Positions 41,192 through 50,239 of a stretch of 64,000 nt of DNA are shown in pieces. Below the pieces are notes generated by a model that searched no databases, was not told the origin of the DNA, and saw only the letters and a program-made list of their open reading frames with translations. The stretch's first letter is position 1. Every line of letters starts with the position of its first letter. This DNA comes from JACQFV01 sp964593585 (GTDB lineage: Bacteria; Zixibacteria; MSB-5A5; WJJR01): contig CAZQIZ010000016.1 of NCBI GenBank assembly GCA_964593585.1, positions 1 through 64,000 of the forward strand, written 5' to 3'. Made by a program: the position numbers and the translations under genes.

Positions 41192-42433
41192 ATGAATCGC
41201 GCCGACCGCCTATCAGTTCTGGCCGCTGTGCTCTGCCTGGCGATTCTGGCCCTGGCCTTCTTCCCTGACATCGCAATGCCCCAACCCTCGCCGGAAACGG
41301 CGGCGTCGCCCATGGCGCGTCCGCCGCAGAATGTCCGTGCCAGCGACACCAAAGGGGACGAGGGCGGATCGATCACAGTCACTTGGGATCTGTCCCCCGA
41401 CGATCATGGCGAGGCCGACACTGCGACCGCGATCATCGGCTACGAGATTCTGCGTTCGGAATCAGCGGGGGGACCGTTCCAATCGGTCGGGTTTGCGCCG
41501 AAGGGCGCGACCCGCTTCGCCGACGCCTCGACCCATGACGGGGTGGGCTACTACTACCAGGTAATGGCCAGCACGGCGCAGGGCGGCGCGTCCGCCGCGC
41601 CGGTGGGCCCGGTGATGTCCAGCGCGCAGTGGTTCAACACCAACCGGACCAATGTGCTGGTCATCGGGCTTCTGCTGTCCGGCTCCATCATCTACTACAT
41701 CGCCTCCGCCCGCCGCGGCAAGAAGCTGTTTATCCGCCGGATCGCGGGACTGGAGGCGGTGCAGGAGGCAATCGGCCGCGCCACCGAGATGGGGCGTCCG
41801 ATCCTCTACATTCCCGGCATTCAGGACATGGACGATGTGCAGACGGTGGCCGGGGTGACGATTCTCGGCTATGTCGCGCGCACGATCGCCGAATACGACA
41901 CCAAGATCGAGGTGCCGACCTCGCGGTCGATTGTGATGTCCACCGCGCGCGAGACGATCAAGGCGGCCTACATCGCGGCGGGGCGTCCCGATGCCTACTC
42001 CGATGACGCGGTCCACTATGTGACCGACGAACAGTTCGGGTATGTGGCGGCGGTCGACGGCATCATGGTGCGCGACAAGCCCGCCACCTGCTTCTACATG
42101 GGCGCCTTCTTCGCCGAGTCGCTGATCATGGCCGAGACGGGCAACTCGATCGGCGCGATCCAGATCGCCGGGACCGCCATGCCGGCGCAATTGCCGTTTT
42201 TTGTCGCCGCTTGCGACTACACCCTCATTGGGGAGGAGCTCTTCGCCGCCTCCGCCTACCTCTCCAACGAGCCGAAGCAGTTGGGCTCGCTGAAGGGGCA
42301 GGATGTGGGCAAAAGCATCGCCATGCTGGCGATCGCCTCCGGCGTGATCCTGTTGACCCTGCATCAGGTGACACGGGTCGAGTGGTTCATGAAGGCGGGC
42401 AACTGGGTGAAGGACCTGTTCTTGTTGAACTGA
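41192..42433 (+). CDS. Module B gene 1: FN3 protein with cytoplasmic DUF6754-like domain
   Basis: A 413-residue paralogue of the 37573 gene: signal peptide (1-30, ADRLSVLAAVLCLAILALAFF), FN3 domain (about 45-135, GSITVTWDLSPDDHGEAD), TM 154-172, cytoplasmic domain (about 173-370) and C-terminal TM (about 374-392). The cytoplasmic domain is very close to module A (45 identical residues at 314-358), much closer than the FN3 part, which shows stronger constraint inside the cell. The ATG start is clear here and gives a standard signal peptide. It lies 39 nt after module A gene 4. Confidence 0.82.
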   Translation: MNRADRLSVLAAVLCLAILALAFFPDIAMPQPSPETAASPMARPPQNVRASDTKGDEGGSITVTWDLSPDDHGEADTATAIIGYEILRSESAGGPFQSVGFAPKGATRFADASTHDGVGYYYQVMASTAQGGASAAPVGPVMSSAQWFNTNRTNVLVIGLLLSGSIIYYIASARRGKKLFIRRIAGLEAVQEAIGRATEMGRPILYIPGIQDMDDVQTVAGVTILGYVARTIAEYDTKIEVPTSRSIVMSTARETIKAAYIAAGRPDAYSDDAVHYVTDEQFGYVAAVDGIMVRDKPATCFYMGAFFAESLIMAETGNSIGAIQIAGTAMPAQLPFFVAACDYTLIGEELFAASAYLSNEPKQLGSLKGQDVGKSIAMLAIASGVILLTLHQVTRVEWFMKAGNWVKDLFLLN

Positions 42434-42446
42434 GGACCGGAATTCG

Positions 42447-43235
42447 ATGCGTCGTCAAGTTCCGCTGATCATCACTCTCATCGTGGGCGCGGTGCTCATC
42501 ATCGCCGCGTTCATTCCGCATCATCCCTTCGGCCGGCTGGGCGAGAACTTCTCGCTTTATTTCGACATCATCGCGGTGTTCGCGTTTCTGTTGGGCGGCG
42601 GCAACCTGGTTCGCATTCACGGCGCGCGGTTCTTGCGCGGGGTGCGCACCTCGGTGCAGGAAGCAAAGAAGGGCGGCGGGTTCTGGCCTCTGAAGTTCCT
42701 GGTCGAGTTTCCCTTCTTCGCCTTCGGCGGCCTGGAAGACAAGCGCGGACGCGACTGGTTCTTCTCCCTGATCACGCTGGCGGGGTTCTTCGCGATGCTC
42801 TACGCCGGCCTGTTCAAGATCGGCAATCCGGACGGGTGGCAGGGGAACGTGACCCAGCCCGGCGGGTTGTTCCAGGAGTTCTACCAGTCGATGTTCAATC
42901 CGCTGCAGGCGACAATGTACGCGCTGTTGGCGTTCTTTGTCGCCTCGGCCTCATACCGGGCGTTTCGCGCCAAGACGCTGGAGGCGACGATCCTGCTGGC
43001 GACGGCGTTTATCATTCTGCTGGGACGGACGCCGGCGGGGACCTACGCCACCGACTGGCTACCCTCGTGGTTGGATTTCTTCCACATTCCGAATCTGGCC
43101 AACTGGATCATGGCGGTGCCGAACCTGGCCGGCCAGCGGGCGATCATGATCGGCATTTCGCTGGGAGTTATCGCGATGTCGCTGCGCGTCATCCTCGGCG
43201 TCGAGCGGACCTATCTCGGAGCCGACGAGAAGTAA
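42447..43235 (+). CDS. Module B gene 2: six-TM protein with extra hydrophilic loop
   Basis: A 262-residue paralogue of the 38952 gene, 44 residues longer. The extra sequence lies between TM2 and TM3 (about residues 52-102, VRTSVQEAKKGGGFWPLKF and FFAFGGLEDKRGRDWFF) and is basic, so cytoplasmic. TM4 again contains FFVASASYRAFRAKT, and the end AIMIGISLGVIAMSLRVILG and ERTYLG matches module A. It is 13 nt after gene 1 and 3 nt before gene 3. Confidence 0.8.
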   Translation: MRRQVPLIITLIVGAVLIIAAFIPHHPFGRLGENFSLYFDIIAVFAFLLGGGNLVRIHGARFLRGVRTSVQEAKKGGGFWPLKFLVEFPFFAFGGLEDKRGRDWFFSLITLAGFFAMLYAGLFKIGNPDGWQGNVTQPGGLFQEFYQSMFNPLQATMYALLAFFVASASYRAFRAKTLEATILLATAFIILLGRTPAGTYATDWLPSWLDFFHIPNLANWIMAVPNLAGQRAIMIGISLGVIAMSLRVILGVERTYLGADEK

Positions 43236-43238
43236 GCC

Positions 43239-44126
43239 ATGGCCAACGGCGAGCGTCCCACATTCCTGGAGCGGGTGCAGGCGATTGACCGCCGCATCAT
43301 CTTCCTGTTCGTCGCGCTGGCGGTCTCGCTGCCGCTTCTGTTCCACGTCATCTTCCCGGAGAAGATCTCGCCGATCGTGTCCTCGATGTTCGAGCGCATC
43401 GAGAGTCTGCCCGAGGGATCGCGGGTTTTGATCTCGTTTGACTATTCGCCGTCGACGGTGCCGGAAGTCCAGCCGATGGTCGACGCGGTGGTCCGCCATT
43501 GCGCCGCGCGCAAGCAAAAGCTCTACCTGATGGCGTTGTGGGCGACCGGGCAGAACATCACCGATGAGACCATCCACCGCGTGATCGAAAAGGAATTCCC
43601 CGAATACCGCTACGGCGAGGACTACCTCAATCTCGGCTACAAGTCGGGCAACCAGGGGCTGATCAACGTCATCCTCACCGACATGAAGAAGATGTACACC
43701 ACCGACGTGCACGGGACCGCGATCGACTCGATTCCGATGATGGCGCAGATCCGCAACCTGCGCAATTTCGACATCATCTTCACCTTCGGCGGCGGGTTCC
43801 CCGGCACCAAGGAGTGGGTGCTCTTTGCCGGCGATCCGGGAAAGATCCCGGTGGCCAGCGGCGTGACCGCGGTCCAGGCGCCGCTTCTGTACCCGTACTA
43901 TCCCAGCCAGTTGCTGGGACTGATGGGCGGCATCAAGGGGGCGGCGGAGTACGAATACGAACTGATCCGCCGGTATCCGCGGTTTGCGAATGTCGCGCAT
44001 CCGGGGATCGACATGATGGGGCCGCAGGCGGTCGCCCATCTGGTGATCATGCTGTTTATCGTGATCGGCAACATCGCCTACTTCGCCGGCCGTCGCCGTG
44101 AGGCCAAACGACAGGGGACGCCGTAA
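43239..44126 (+). CDS. Module B gene 3: bitopic protein with external domain
   Basis: A 295-residue paralogue of the 39621 gene: cytoplasmic start FLERVQAIDRR, TM (about 20-38), outside domain (about 40-265) with SFDYSPSTVPEVQPMVDAVV, YLNLGYKSGNQGLI and IPMMAQIRNLRNFD, then TM 270-288 and a basic tail (GRRREAKRQ). Its stop codon overlaps the start of gene 4 by one base (TAATG), which indicates translational coupling and fixed stoichiometry. Confidence 0.8.
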   Translation: MANGERPTFLERVQAIDRRIIFLFVALAVSLPLLFHVIFPEKISPIVSSMFERIESLPEGSRVLISFDYSPSTVPEVQPMVDAVVRHCAARKQKLYLMALWATGQNITDETIHRVIEKEFPEYRYGEDYLNLGYKSGNQGLINVILTDMKKMYTTDVHGTAIDSIPMMAQIRNLRNFDIIFTFGGGFPGTKEWVLFAGDPGKIPVASGVTAVQAPLLYPYYPSQLLGLMGGIKGAAEYEYELIRRYPRFANVAHPGIDMMGPQAVAHLVIMLFIVIGNIAYFAGRRREAKRQGTP

Positions 44127-44869
44127 TGGAACGCCGCCCGATCTGGTATCTGGTCGGCCTGATCGCCGTGGCGCTGGCCTTTGCCGTTTCCACCAATCTG
44201 CGCGGCTTCTATATCACGCTGGGCTCATTTCTGACCCTGTCGATTCTCAGCTTCCTCTACAAGGACAACATCTTCTACAAGGCCGCCGAGCACCTGTTTG
44301 TCGGGGTGTCGGCCGGGTACTGGATGGTGATGGGGTTCTGGTCGGTCCTGATCCCCAACCTGATCGGCAAGCTCCATCCCCCGCTGGTGCGTCCGTTTGT
44401 CCCGGCCATCGCCGACCAGCCGCCGTCATACTGGTATTTGATCCCGGCGGTGCTGGGCTTGATGCTCCTGTGGCGACTGTCGCCGAAGTGGCCGTGGATT
44501 TCGCGCTGGGCGCTGGCGTTCATCGTCGGCACCACCGCCGGCCTGAATTTCATCCGCTACATGGCCTCCGACCTGCTTGGTCAGATCAACTCCACGATGG
44601 TGCCCTTGGTGGTCATCGAGGGGGGCGCGCTCGACACCCTGACCTCAATGTCGAACATCGTGATCTTTCTTGGGGTCTTCTGCGGGCTGATCTACTTCTT
44701 CTTCTCCAAGGAGCACAAGGGCGCCTTCGGGGTCGGTTCACGAATCGGCATCTGGATCCTGATGGTGACCTTCGGCGCCGGGTTCGGCTACACCGTCATG
44801 GCGCGCATTTCGCTCTTGGTGGGCCGCTTCCAATTCCTGCTGGGCGACTGGCTGGGCATTCTCAGTTAA
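44126..44869 (+). CDS. Module B gene 4: six- or seven-TM protein
   Basis: A 247-residue paralogue of the 40499 gene with an added N-terminal hydrophobic segment (WYLVGLIAVALAFAVS). The signature loops are kept: LSFLYKDNIFYKAAEHLFVG and FFFSKEHKGAFGVGSRIG, with GFGYTVMARISLLVG in the last TM. A longer loop (LIGKLHPPLVRPFVPAIADQ) lies between TM2 and TM3. It overlaps gene 3 by 1 nt and is followed by the largest gap within the array (113 nt). Confidence 0.8.
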   Translation: MERRPIWYLVGLIAVALAFAVSTNLRGFYITLGSFLTLSILSFLYKDNIFYKAAEHLFVGVSAGYWMVMGFWSVLIPNLIGKLHPPLVRPFVPAIADQPPSYWYLIPAVLGLMLLWRLSPKWPWISRWALAFIVGTTAGLNFIRYMASDLLGQINSTMVPLVVIEGGALDTLTSMSNIVIFLGVFCGLIYFFFSKEHKGAFGVGSRIGIWILMVTFGAGFGYTVMARISLLVGRFQFLLGDWLGILS

Positions 44870-44930
44870 GCGGATCGATCGCCCCCCGGTTCCGGGCTGC
44901 GAATTTGAGGGGTGGCATTGCGGTTAGTCG

Positions 44931-44959
44931 TTGCATCGATAGACTGCACGGTTTAAGTT
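44931..44959 (+). promoter_or_regulatory. Possible internal promoter before module C
   Basis: TTGCAT at 44931-44936, a 17-nt spacer and TAAGTT at 44954-44959 in the 113-nt gap before module C. The -10 is weak; the main support is that this is the only sizeable gap in the 12-gene array. Confidence 0.35.
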
Positions 44960-44982
44960 GGCCTGTGTTGGACCCTGCGACC

Positions 44983-46350
44983 ATGCCACACACGCCCGCC
45001 TCGTCATACACTTCGCCAGCGCGACCTCTTGCCTTGGGCATGGTGTTTCGGGCCATGCTGTGGGCAACTCTGACGTGGGCGCAGACACCGGGCGACACAA
45101 CCGCGACAGTGGAGGTCGAGACGGCGCCGGCGCCTCAGCCGCCGCTTCCGGCCACCAACATCCGCGCGCATGACGCGCCCAACGACGGCGGCCACGCCAT
45201 CACGGTTGAGTGGAACCCCTCTGCTGATGACGGCCAGGGCCGCAACAACGTGGTCATGTATCGGGTGCTGCGGACGCCGGCTCTGCGCGGCCCGATCAGC
45301 CCCGATTCGGTGCCGCCGGGCGACCCCGCCTATCGGCTATTTGACAGCCGGGCTTACGGAACCGCGACCTGGCGCTTCATCGAGAACCAATGGGACACGC
45401 TGGCGGATGTCCCGATGGGCAGCACCCGCTACGAAAATCGCGGCGGGAAACAGCGCGCCTCGAACGATTTCTTCCCCGATCATATCGAATTTCGCTACAA
45501 GGTTCTGACGATCAATGACGCCGGCGGGATCGCCGAATCCGAAGTCTCGGCGCCGGCATCGGCTTCCGGGCAGTATCTGCACACCAACAAGCTGCTCCAC
45601 ATCGGCATTCCGGTGGTCGTGTTTCTGGCGCTGGTCCTGTACTTCATCAACGCGGCCAAAAGCGGCAAGGAACTCTATATTCGGCCACTGGCGGGCATCA
45701 ACGCCGTCGATGAAGCCATCGGACGCGCCACCGAGATGAACCGGCCGATCCTGTATGTCCTGGGGTTGGGCGCGGCCGATGAGATCGCCACAATCGCCTC
45801 GCTGACGATCCTCTCGCGCGTGGCCAAGAAGGTCGCCGAGCACCGGACCGAACTTCTGGTCCCCTGCTATGACGCGGTTGTGATGTCGATCGCGCAGGAG
45901 ACGGTCAAACAGGCCTACCTCGACGCCGGCCGTCCCGACGAGTACAAGGACGACATCGTTTACTTCGTGACGCAGGAGCAATTCGCCTACGTGGCGGCGG
46001 TCAACGGCACGATGCTGCGGCGGCAGACGGCAACCAATTTCTATCTCGGCGTCTTCTTTGCCGAGTCGCTGATCTTGGCCGAGACCGGCTCGATTGCCGG
46101 GTCGATTCAGATTTCCGGAACCGACCGGACCACGCAGATTCCATTCTTTGTAGTGGCCTGCGACTACACGCTCATCGGCGAAGAGCTATTCGCCGCCTCG
46201 GCGTACCTGAGCCGCGAGCCGAAATTGCTGGGCACGTTGAAGGCCCAGGACTACGCCAAGGCGATCTTCCTCGGCGTGTTGATCGCCGGATGCGTCGGCG
46301 CCGCCCTGCAATGGCAGTGGATTGCGCGGACGTTTCACCTGAGTTTCTAG
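44983..46350 (+). CDS. Module C gene 1: FN3 protein with cytoplasmic DUF6754-like domain
   Basis: A 455-residue paralogue of the 37573 and 41192 genes. Signal peptide about 15-32 (ALGMVFRAMLWATLTWA), Pro/Ala-rich linker, FN3-like domain (about 60-190) with an insert of about 50 residues (SPDSVPPGDPAYRLFDSRAY) not present in A or B, TM about 204-222, cytoplasmic domain (about 223-420) and C-terminal TM (about 426-446). The cytoplasmic domain keeps FFVVACDYTLIGEELFAASA but has diverged more than A and B from each other. Start uncertain between ATG 44983 and ATG 45040; neither has a clear ribosome-binding site. An open frame upstream to 44098 lies inside the previous genes and is spurious. Confidence 0.8.
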   Translation: MPHTPASSYTSPARPLALGMVFRAMLWATLTWAQTPGDTTATVEVETAPAPQPPLPATNIRAHDAPNDGGHAITVEWNPSADDGQGRNNVVMYRVLRTPALRGPISPDSVPPGDPAYRLFDSRAYGTATWRFIENQWDTLADVPMGSTRYENRGGKQRASNDFFPDHIEFRYKVLTINDAGGIAESEVSAPASASGQYLHTNKLLHIGIPVVVFLALVLYFINAAKSGKELYIRPLAGINAVDEAIGRATEMNRPILYVLGLGAADEIATIASLTILSRVAKKVAEHRTELLVPCYDAVVMSIAQETVKQAYLDAGRPDEYKDDIVYFVTQEQFAYVAAVNGTMLRRQTATNFYLGVFFAESLILAETGSIAGSIQISGTDRTTQIPFFVVACDYTLIGEELFAASAYLSREPKLLGTLKAQDYAKAIFLGVLIAGCVGAALQWQWIARTFHLSF

Positions 46351-46371
46351 ACCCGACGAGCGAACCAGACC

Positions 46372-46995
46372 ATGAAGCGCCAACTGCCACTTGCCATCAT
46401 CTTTCTGTGCGGCGCCTTCACGCTGTTCCAGTACTTCATTCCGCACGAGCAGTCGGAGTATCTCTACGAGTTTGTCGCGCTTGACTGGCCGCCGATCATC
46501 GGCGTGTTCGCGCTGATGCTGGGCATATTCTCGCTGATCCGGGTGTCGTGGGGGAAGATCCGCCGCAAGGCCGAGAACTGGCCGTATGCGATCGTGACGC
46601 TGGTCGGACTGGCGGGGATGATCGCGGTTGGGCTTCCCGGCATTGGCGACCACAACGCCCCGGCGGTGCGCTGGCAGTTCAATTACATCGTCTATCCGGT
46701 GTCGGCAACGATGTTCTCGATTTTGTCGTTTTTCATCGCCTCGGCCGCTTACCGCGCTTTCCGCGCGCGGTCGTTTTTGGCCACCGTGCTTCTGGTCTCG
46801 GCGGTTATCGTCATGATCCGGTTCTTCCCGCTGGGGCCGCTGACCGACCCGGTGGGCATCACCGCCGACTGGGTGTTGAATGTGCCGAACCTGGCGGCCA
46901 AACGCGCGATCGTGATCGGCGTCGGGCTGGGCATCGTCGCCACGGCGCTCAAGATTGTGCTGGGCATCGAACGGTCCTACATGGGCCGGGATTGA
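46372..46995 (+). CDS. Module C gene 2: six-TM protein
   Basis: A 207-residue paralogue of the 38952 and 42447 genes: it begins KRQLPLAIIFLCGAFTLFQYFIPHEQ, contains SFFIASAAYRAFRAR in TM4 and ends AIVIGVGLGIVATALKIVLG then ERSYMG. It is the shortest of the three. It begins 21 nt after gene 1 and ends 13 nt before gene 3. No function can be assigned. Confidence 0.8.
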   Translation: MKRQLPLAIIFLCGAFTLFQYFIPHEQSEYLYEFVALDWPPIIGVFALMLGIFSLIRVSWGKIRRKAENWPYAIVTLVGLAGMIAVGLPGIGDHNAPAVRWQFNYIVYPVSATMFSILSFFIASAAYRAFRARSFLATVLLVSAVIVMIRFFPLGPLTDPVGITADWVLNVPNLAAKRAIVIGVGLGIVATALKIVLGIERSYMGRD

Positions 46996-47008
46996 CGGGG
47001 ATGGGGCA

Positions 47009-47857
47009 ATGAACTTCTTCGAGAAAATGTTCGCCATCGACCGGCGTTGGGTCTACCTCACGCTGTTTGTGGCGGTCATTGTCTCGCTGCTTTTGCACTT
47101 CACCATCCCCGTGCCGATTTCAAAGGAAGCGCGTAACATCTACAACTACGTCGAGGGGCTGGGCGCGGGCGACGCCATCCATCTGGCGCTGGACTATGAC
47201 CCGTCGGTCTCGGCGGAGCTGGATCCGATGACGTTGTCGATCCTGAAGCAGTGCTTCGCCAAGGACATCAAGGTCATCATCACCGCGCTGCACCAATTCG
47301 GGCCGGCGCTGGCCGCTGAGCGCATCGACACGGCGGTGGCGCGTCACGAGGCGCTCACCGGCGAAAAGAAGATCAACGGCGCCGACTTTGTCTACCTCGG
47401 CTACAAGCCCTACCCGGTGCTGATCATTCTCGGCATGGGACAGAACTATCGGATTCCCTTCCCGCGCGACTACTACGGCGTGCCGTTGGATTCGCTGCCG
47501 ATGATGTCCGACATCCGCAACTACAGCGACGTGAAGGCTGTGATCAACATCTCCGGAACCTCGGCCACCGACTGGTGGATCTCCTACGGCAACGGCCGCT
47601 ACGGGGTGCCGCTGGCGATTGGCGTGACCGGCGTCATGGCCACCGAGTACTACCCTTACCTGCAGACCGATCAGATCTTTGGGCTGCTGGGCGGGCTGAA
47701 GGGCGCGGCCGAGTACGAGATGCTGGTCAAGACTCCGGGCCCGGCGGTCGAGGGGATGAAGGTGCAGATTGTGGCGCACGCCATCATCATTCTGTTCATC
47801 GTGATCGGCAACGTCGGATTCTTCGCGATGCGTCGCTCGGAGAAGCGGAAGGCATAG
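47009..47857 (+). CDS. Module C gene 3: bitopic protein with external domain
   Basis: A 282-residue paralogue of the 39621 and 43239 genes: FFEKMFAIDRRW, TM (about 14-32), outside domain with LALDYDPSVSAELDPMTLSI, FVYLGYKPYPVLII and SLPMMSDIRNYSDVK, then TM 258-276 and a basic tail (RRSEKRKA). The ATG at 47009 follows GGGG; the earlier in-frame ATG at 46955 lies inside gene 2. Confidence 0.8.
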   Translation: MNFFEKMFAIDRRWVYLTLFVAVIVSLLLHFTIPVPISKEARNIYNYVEGLGAGDAIHLALDYDPSVSAELDPMTLSILKQCFAKDIKVIITALHQFGPALAAERIDTAVARHEALTGEKKINGADFVYLGYKPYPVLIILGMGQNYRIPFPRDYYGVPLDSLPMMSDIRNYSDVKAVINISGTSATDWWISYGNGRYGVPLAIGVTGVMATEYYPYLQTDQIFGLLGGLKGAAEYEMLVKTPGPAVEGMKVQIVAHAIIILFIVIGNVGFFAMRRSEKRKA

Positions 47858-47876
47858 GAGCAGAGACCGGGCACTT

Positions 47877-48518
47877 ATGGATTGGTCAACGACGATTGGA
47901 ATCTGGGTTGCGGCGCTCCTGACGCTGGCGATCTTCTCATTCTTGTACAAGGACAATCCCTTCTACAAGTTCGCCGAGCACCTGATGGTCGGCGTCTCGG
48001 CGGGGTACTGGGTCCTGATCCTGTTCTATACCGCGTTCATGCCCAAGGTGGTGCAAAACCTGCAGGCGGGGAACTGGTGGTACCTGATCCCGACACTGCT
48101 CGGCCTCCTGATGTGGACCCGTCTGTTCAAGGGCTGGTCTTGGGTGTCGCGCTACCCGCTGGCGATCTACATCGGCGTGACCTCGGGAGTGGCGATCACG
48201 CTGGAGATGAAGGCCAAGGTGATCGAGCAGTTGTATGGCTCGATCGACCTGGTCACACAAATGAACAGCGCCAACGCCAGCACCGCCCTGACCATCAACA
48301 ACCTGATCATCCTGATCGGCGTCATCACCGCGCTTATCTACTTCTTCTTCTCCAAGGAGCACAAGGGCGCGACCGGCTTTCTGGCGCAGATCGGCATCGC
48401 CACGCTGATGATCGGGTTCGGCGCCTCCTTCGGCTTCACCGTGATGGCGCGCATTTCGCTTCTCATCCAACGCCTGCAATTCCTGATGTTCGATTGGATC
48501 AATCTGCCGCGCGGATAG
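47877..48518 (+). CDS. Module C gene 4: six-TM protein
   Basis: A 213-residue paralogue of the 40499 and 44126 genes, with FSFLYKDNPFYKFAEHLMVG and FFFSKEHKGATG conserved and FGFTVMARISLLIQ in the last TM. It ends the triplicated array; the DUF2238 gene begins 17 nt later on the same strand and may share the transcript. Confidence 0.8.
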   Translation: MDWSTTIGIWVAALLTLAIFSFLYKDNPFYKFAEHLMVGVSAGYWVLILFYTAFMPKVVQNLQAGNWWYLIPTLLGLLMWTRLFKGWSWVSRYPLAIYIGVTSGVAITLEMKAKVIEQLYGSIDLVTQMNSANASTALTINNLIILIGVITALIYFFFSKEHKGATGFLAQIGIATLMIGFGASFGFTVMARISLLIQRLQFLMFDWINLPRG

Positions 48519-48535
48519 CGGCGGCCACGTACTGT

Positions 48536-49255
48536 ATGGACATGACGTCTCCCCCGCGCCGGGTGGTCCCGGCGGCGTGCCTCGCAGTCTATGCGGCGGT
48601 GTGGGTCTGGATGGCAATCGACCCGGTCTATCCCGCCGACTGGCTTTTGGAGAATGTGCTCGCGCTCCTGGCAGTGGGGTTCTTTGTCTTCACGTACAAG
48701 CGCTTTCCGCTGTCGAACCTGTCGTATATCCCGCTCACGCTGTTTATGATCCTGCATGCGGTCGGTGCGCATTACACGTACGCCGAAACGCCGATCGGCG
48801 ACTGGCTGGCCCCGATCTTCGGATGGCAGCGCAACAACTTCGACCGGGTGGTGCATTTCCTGTTCGGCTTGCTCCTCGCCTATCCGATGCGCGAATTGTA
48901 TTACCGAATCATCGGCGCGCGGGGAATCTGGGGCATTGTGCTGCCTGTCGACGTCATGATCTCGCTGTCGGGGATCTATGAACTGGTCGAGTGGGGCGCG
49001 ACGGTGGTGGTGGCCCCTGAGGCGGGGGTGGCGTTTCTGGGCGCGCAAGGCGATCCCTGGGACGCGCAGAAGGACATGGCGCTGGCGTCGCTGGGCGCCT
49101 GTATCACCATGACGATCACCTTTGTCGTCATCCTGAAGAGCAATCCCAACTTCTGGAACGAATGCAAGGAGTCGCTGCGGATCAAGCGCCGCCAGCCCCT
49201 CGGCGAGCGCAAGTTAGCCGAGTACCGGGCACAGCGCGCCGACAACGACGATTAG
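48536..49255 (+). CDS. DUF2238 (YjdF-like) integral membrane protein
   Basis: A 239-residue membrane protein with about six TMs. The stretch NNFDRVVHFLFGLLLAYPMREL and the later ISLSGIYELVEWGA with ..GDPWDAQKDMALASLGA are the hallmarks of the DUF2238 family (E. coli YjdF). The conserved His, Glu and Asp residues within or next to membrane helices hint at a metal-dependent or lipid-modifying activity, but none is established. The C-terminus is cytoplasmic and strongly charged. It lies 17 nt after the module array, though its family is widespread without those genes. Confidence 0.85.
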   Translation: MDMTSPPRRVVPAACLAVYAAVWVWMAIDPVYPADWLLENVLALLAVGFFVFTYKRFPLSNLSYIPLTLFMILHAVGAHYTYAETPIGDWLAPIFGWQRNNFDRVVHFLFGLLLAYPMRELYYRIIGARGIWGIVLPVDVMISLSGIYELVEWGATVVVAPEAGVAFLGAQGDPWDAQKDMALASLGACITMTITFVVILKSNPNFWNECKESLRIKRRQPLGERKLAEYRAQRADNDD

Positions 49256-49270
49256 CGGGCGAACTCTTCG

Positions 49271-50239
49271 TTACAGATTCCGTGTCAGCCAGCGCATGAT
49301 GTTGCGCGCAAACTGGCAGTTATCGTAACCCGACAAACTCATGCCGAAGGGCACGCGATTGTGCACCTGCGCGGTGAGCATCGCCGCCTCGCCGAGTACA
49401 ACCACCCGTCCCTGGCCGACTGTCATCGCCAGGCCTTGCGCCGCCCCCGCCGACGTCGAGTCGTATTGCCCCTCGCGGTCCGATGGGATGTACTCGATTG
49501 CCGATTCCGGCAGCCGCAACAAAATGGCGGCATCGTCCGGACCATCCAACGACTGGCCGGTGAATGTCGCCATTCGCGCAATTGTGGTGTGTGGGCCGTC
49601 ACCGGACAGAATCGGATGCGCGCCGAGCCGGCCGTTGGCGCGTGAGAACTCCAGTGGATCGGACACTTCGCCGGGCACTTCCACGAATCCCTTGTACATC
49701 GTGACGCCAAATACCTCTGCCAGGTCCGCGGCGGCGGCGCCGAACGGCGCATGATCGGCAACCAGCAGAAGCGAACCGCCGCTTGCGACCCATTCGTAGA
49801 GGTGGCAAATCTCATCGCGGCTGAACGCGGACTTTGCGCGGTCTTCCGCTGCATCCGCCCCGAACGGCAGGTTGATACCGAACAGTTGAGGTTTGGCGGC
49901 GCCGGAGGCGTTGACAATTACCAGCACATCGATGCCAGCAAGATTCTCTGGACTGAACGTGGCGTACCCCGACCGCACATCGTAGCCGTCGGCGCGCAAC
50001 AACCGCGCGAACGGGAAGTAGCGTCCCGTCCAGTTCGCGGTGGAGGCGTTGTGATGCGCCGCATCGACGACCACCACCGGGTGCGAGTCCTTGTATGTGG
50101 GTTCATCGATTGCGGGCGACCAGCCATAGTCAGCCCGCTGCGACCAGAAGAAGGCCGTGACGGCAAAGGAAACAACCGGAGCCACTATCAGCAGCACACC
50201 GAGCGTCAACGCGAGTCGCTTGAAGATCTTTCGTGACAT
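49271..50239 (-). CDS. Membrane-anchored DUF4350-like (GATase-fold) protein
   Basis: A 322-residue protein anchored by an N-terminal TM (about 9-31) with the rest outside. The fold reads as a class I glutamine-amidotransferase-like alpha/beta domain: VVVVDAAHHNASTANWTGR, DVLVIVNASGAA, CHLYEWVASGGSLLLVADHA, HTTIARMATFTGQSL and GRVVVLGEAAMLTAQ. The usual catalytic Cys elbow of amidotransferases is absent (ADHAPFG occupies a similar place), so it is more likely a binding or hydrolase-like relative, similar to DUF4350 proteins. It is convergent with the DUF2238 gene, 15 nt apart, with no terminator visible. Confidence 0.65.
   Translation of the reverse strand: MSRKIFKRLALTLGVLLIVAPVVSFAVTAFFWSQRADYGWSPAIDEPTYKDSHPVVVVDAAHHNASTANWTGRYFPFARLLRADGYDVRSGYATFSPENLAGIDVLVIVNASGAAKPQLFGINLPFGADAAEDRAKSAFSRDEICHLYEWVASGGSLLLVADHAPFGAAAADLAEVFGVTMYKGFVEVPGEVSDPLEFSRANGRLGAHPILSGDGPHTTIARMATFTGQSLDGPDDAAILLRLPESAIEYIPSDREGQYDSTSAGAAQGLAMTVGQGRVVVLGEAAMLTAQVHNRVPFGMSLSGYDNCQFARNIMRWLTRNL

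Noticed and set aside
44098..44982. In-frame upstream extension of module C gene 1
   Set aside because: It lies within module B gene 4 in another frame and lacks any conserved sequence; the signal peptide begins after 44983.
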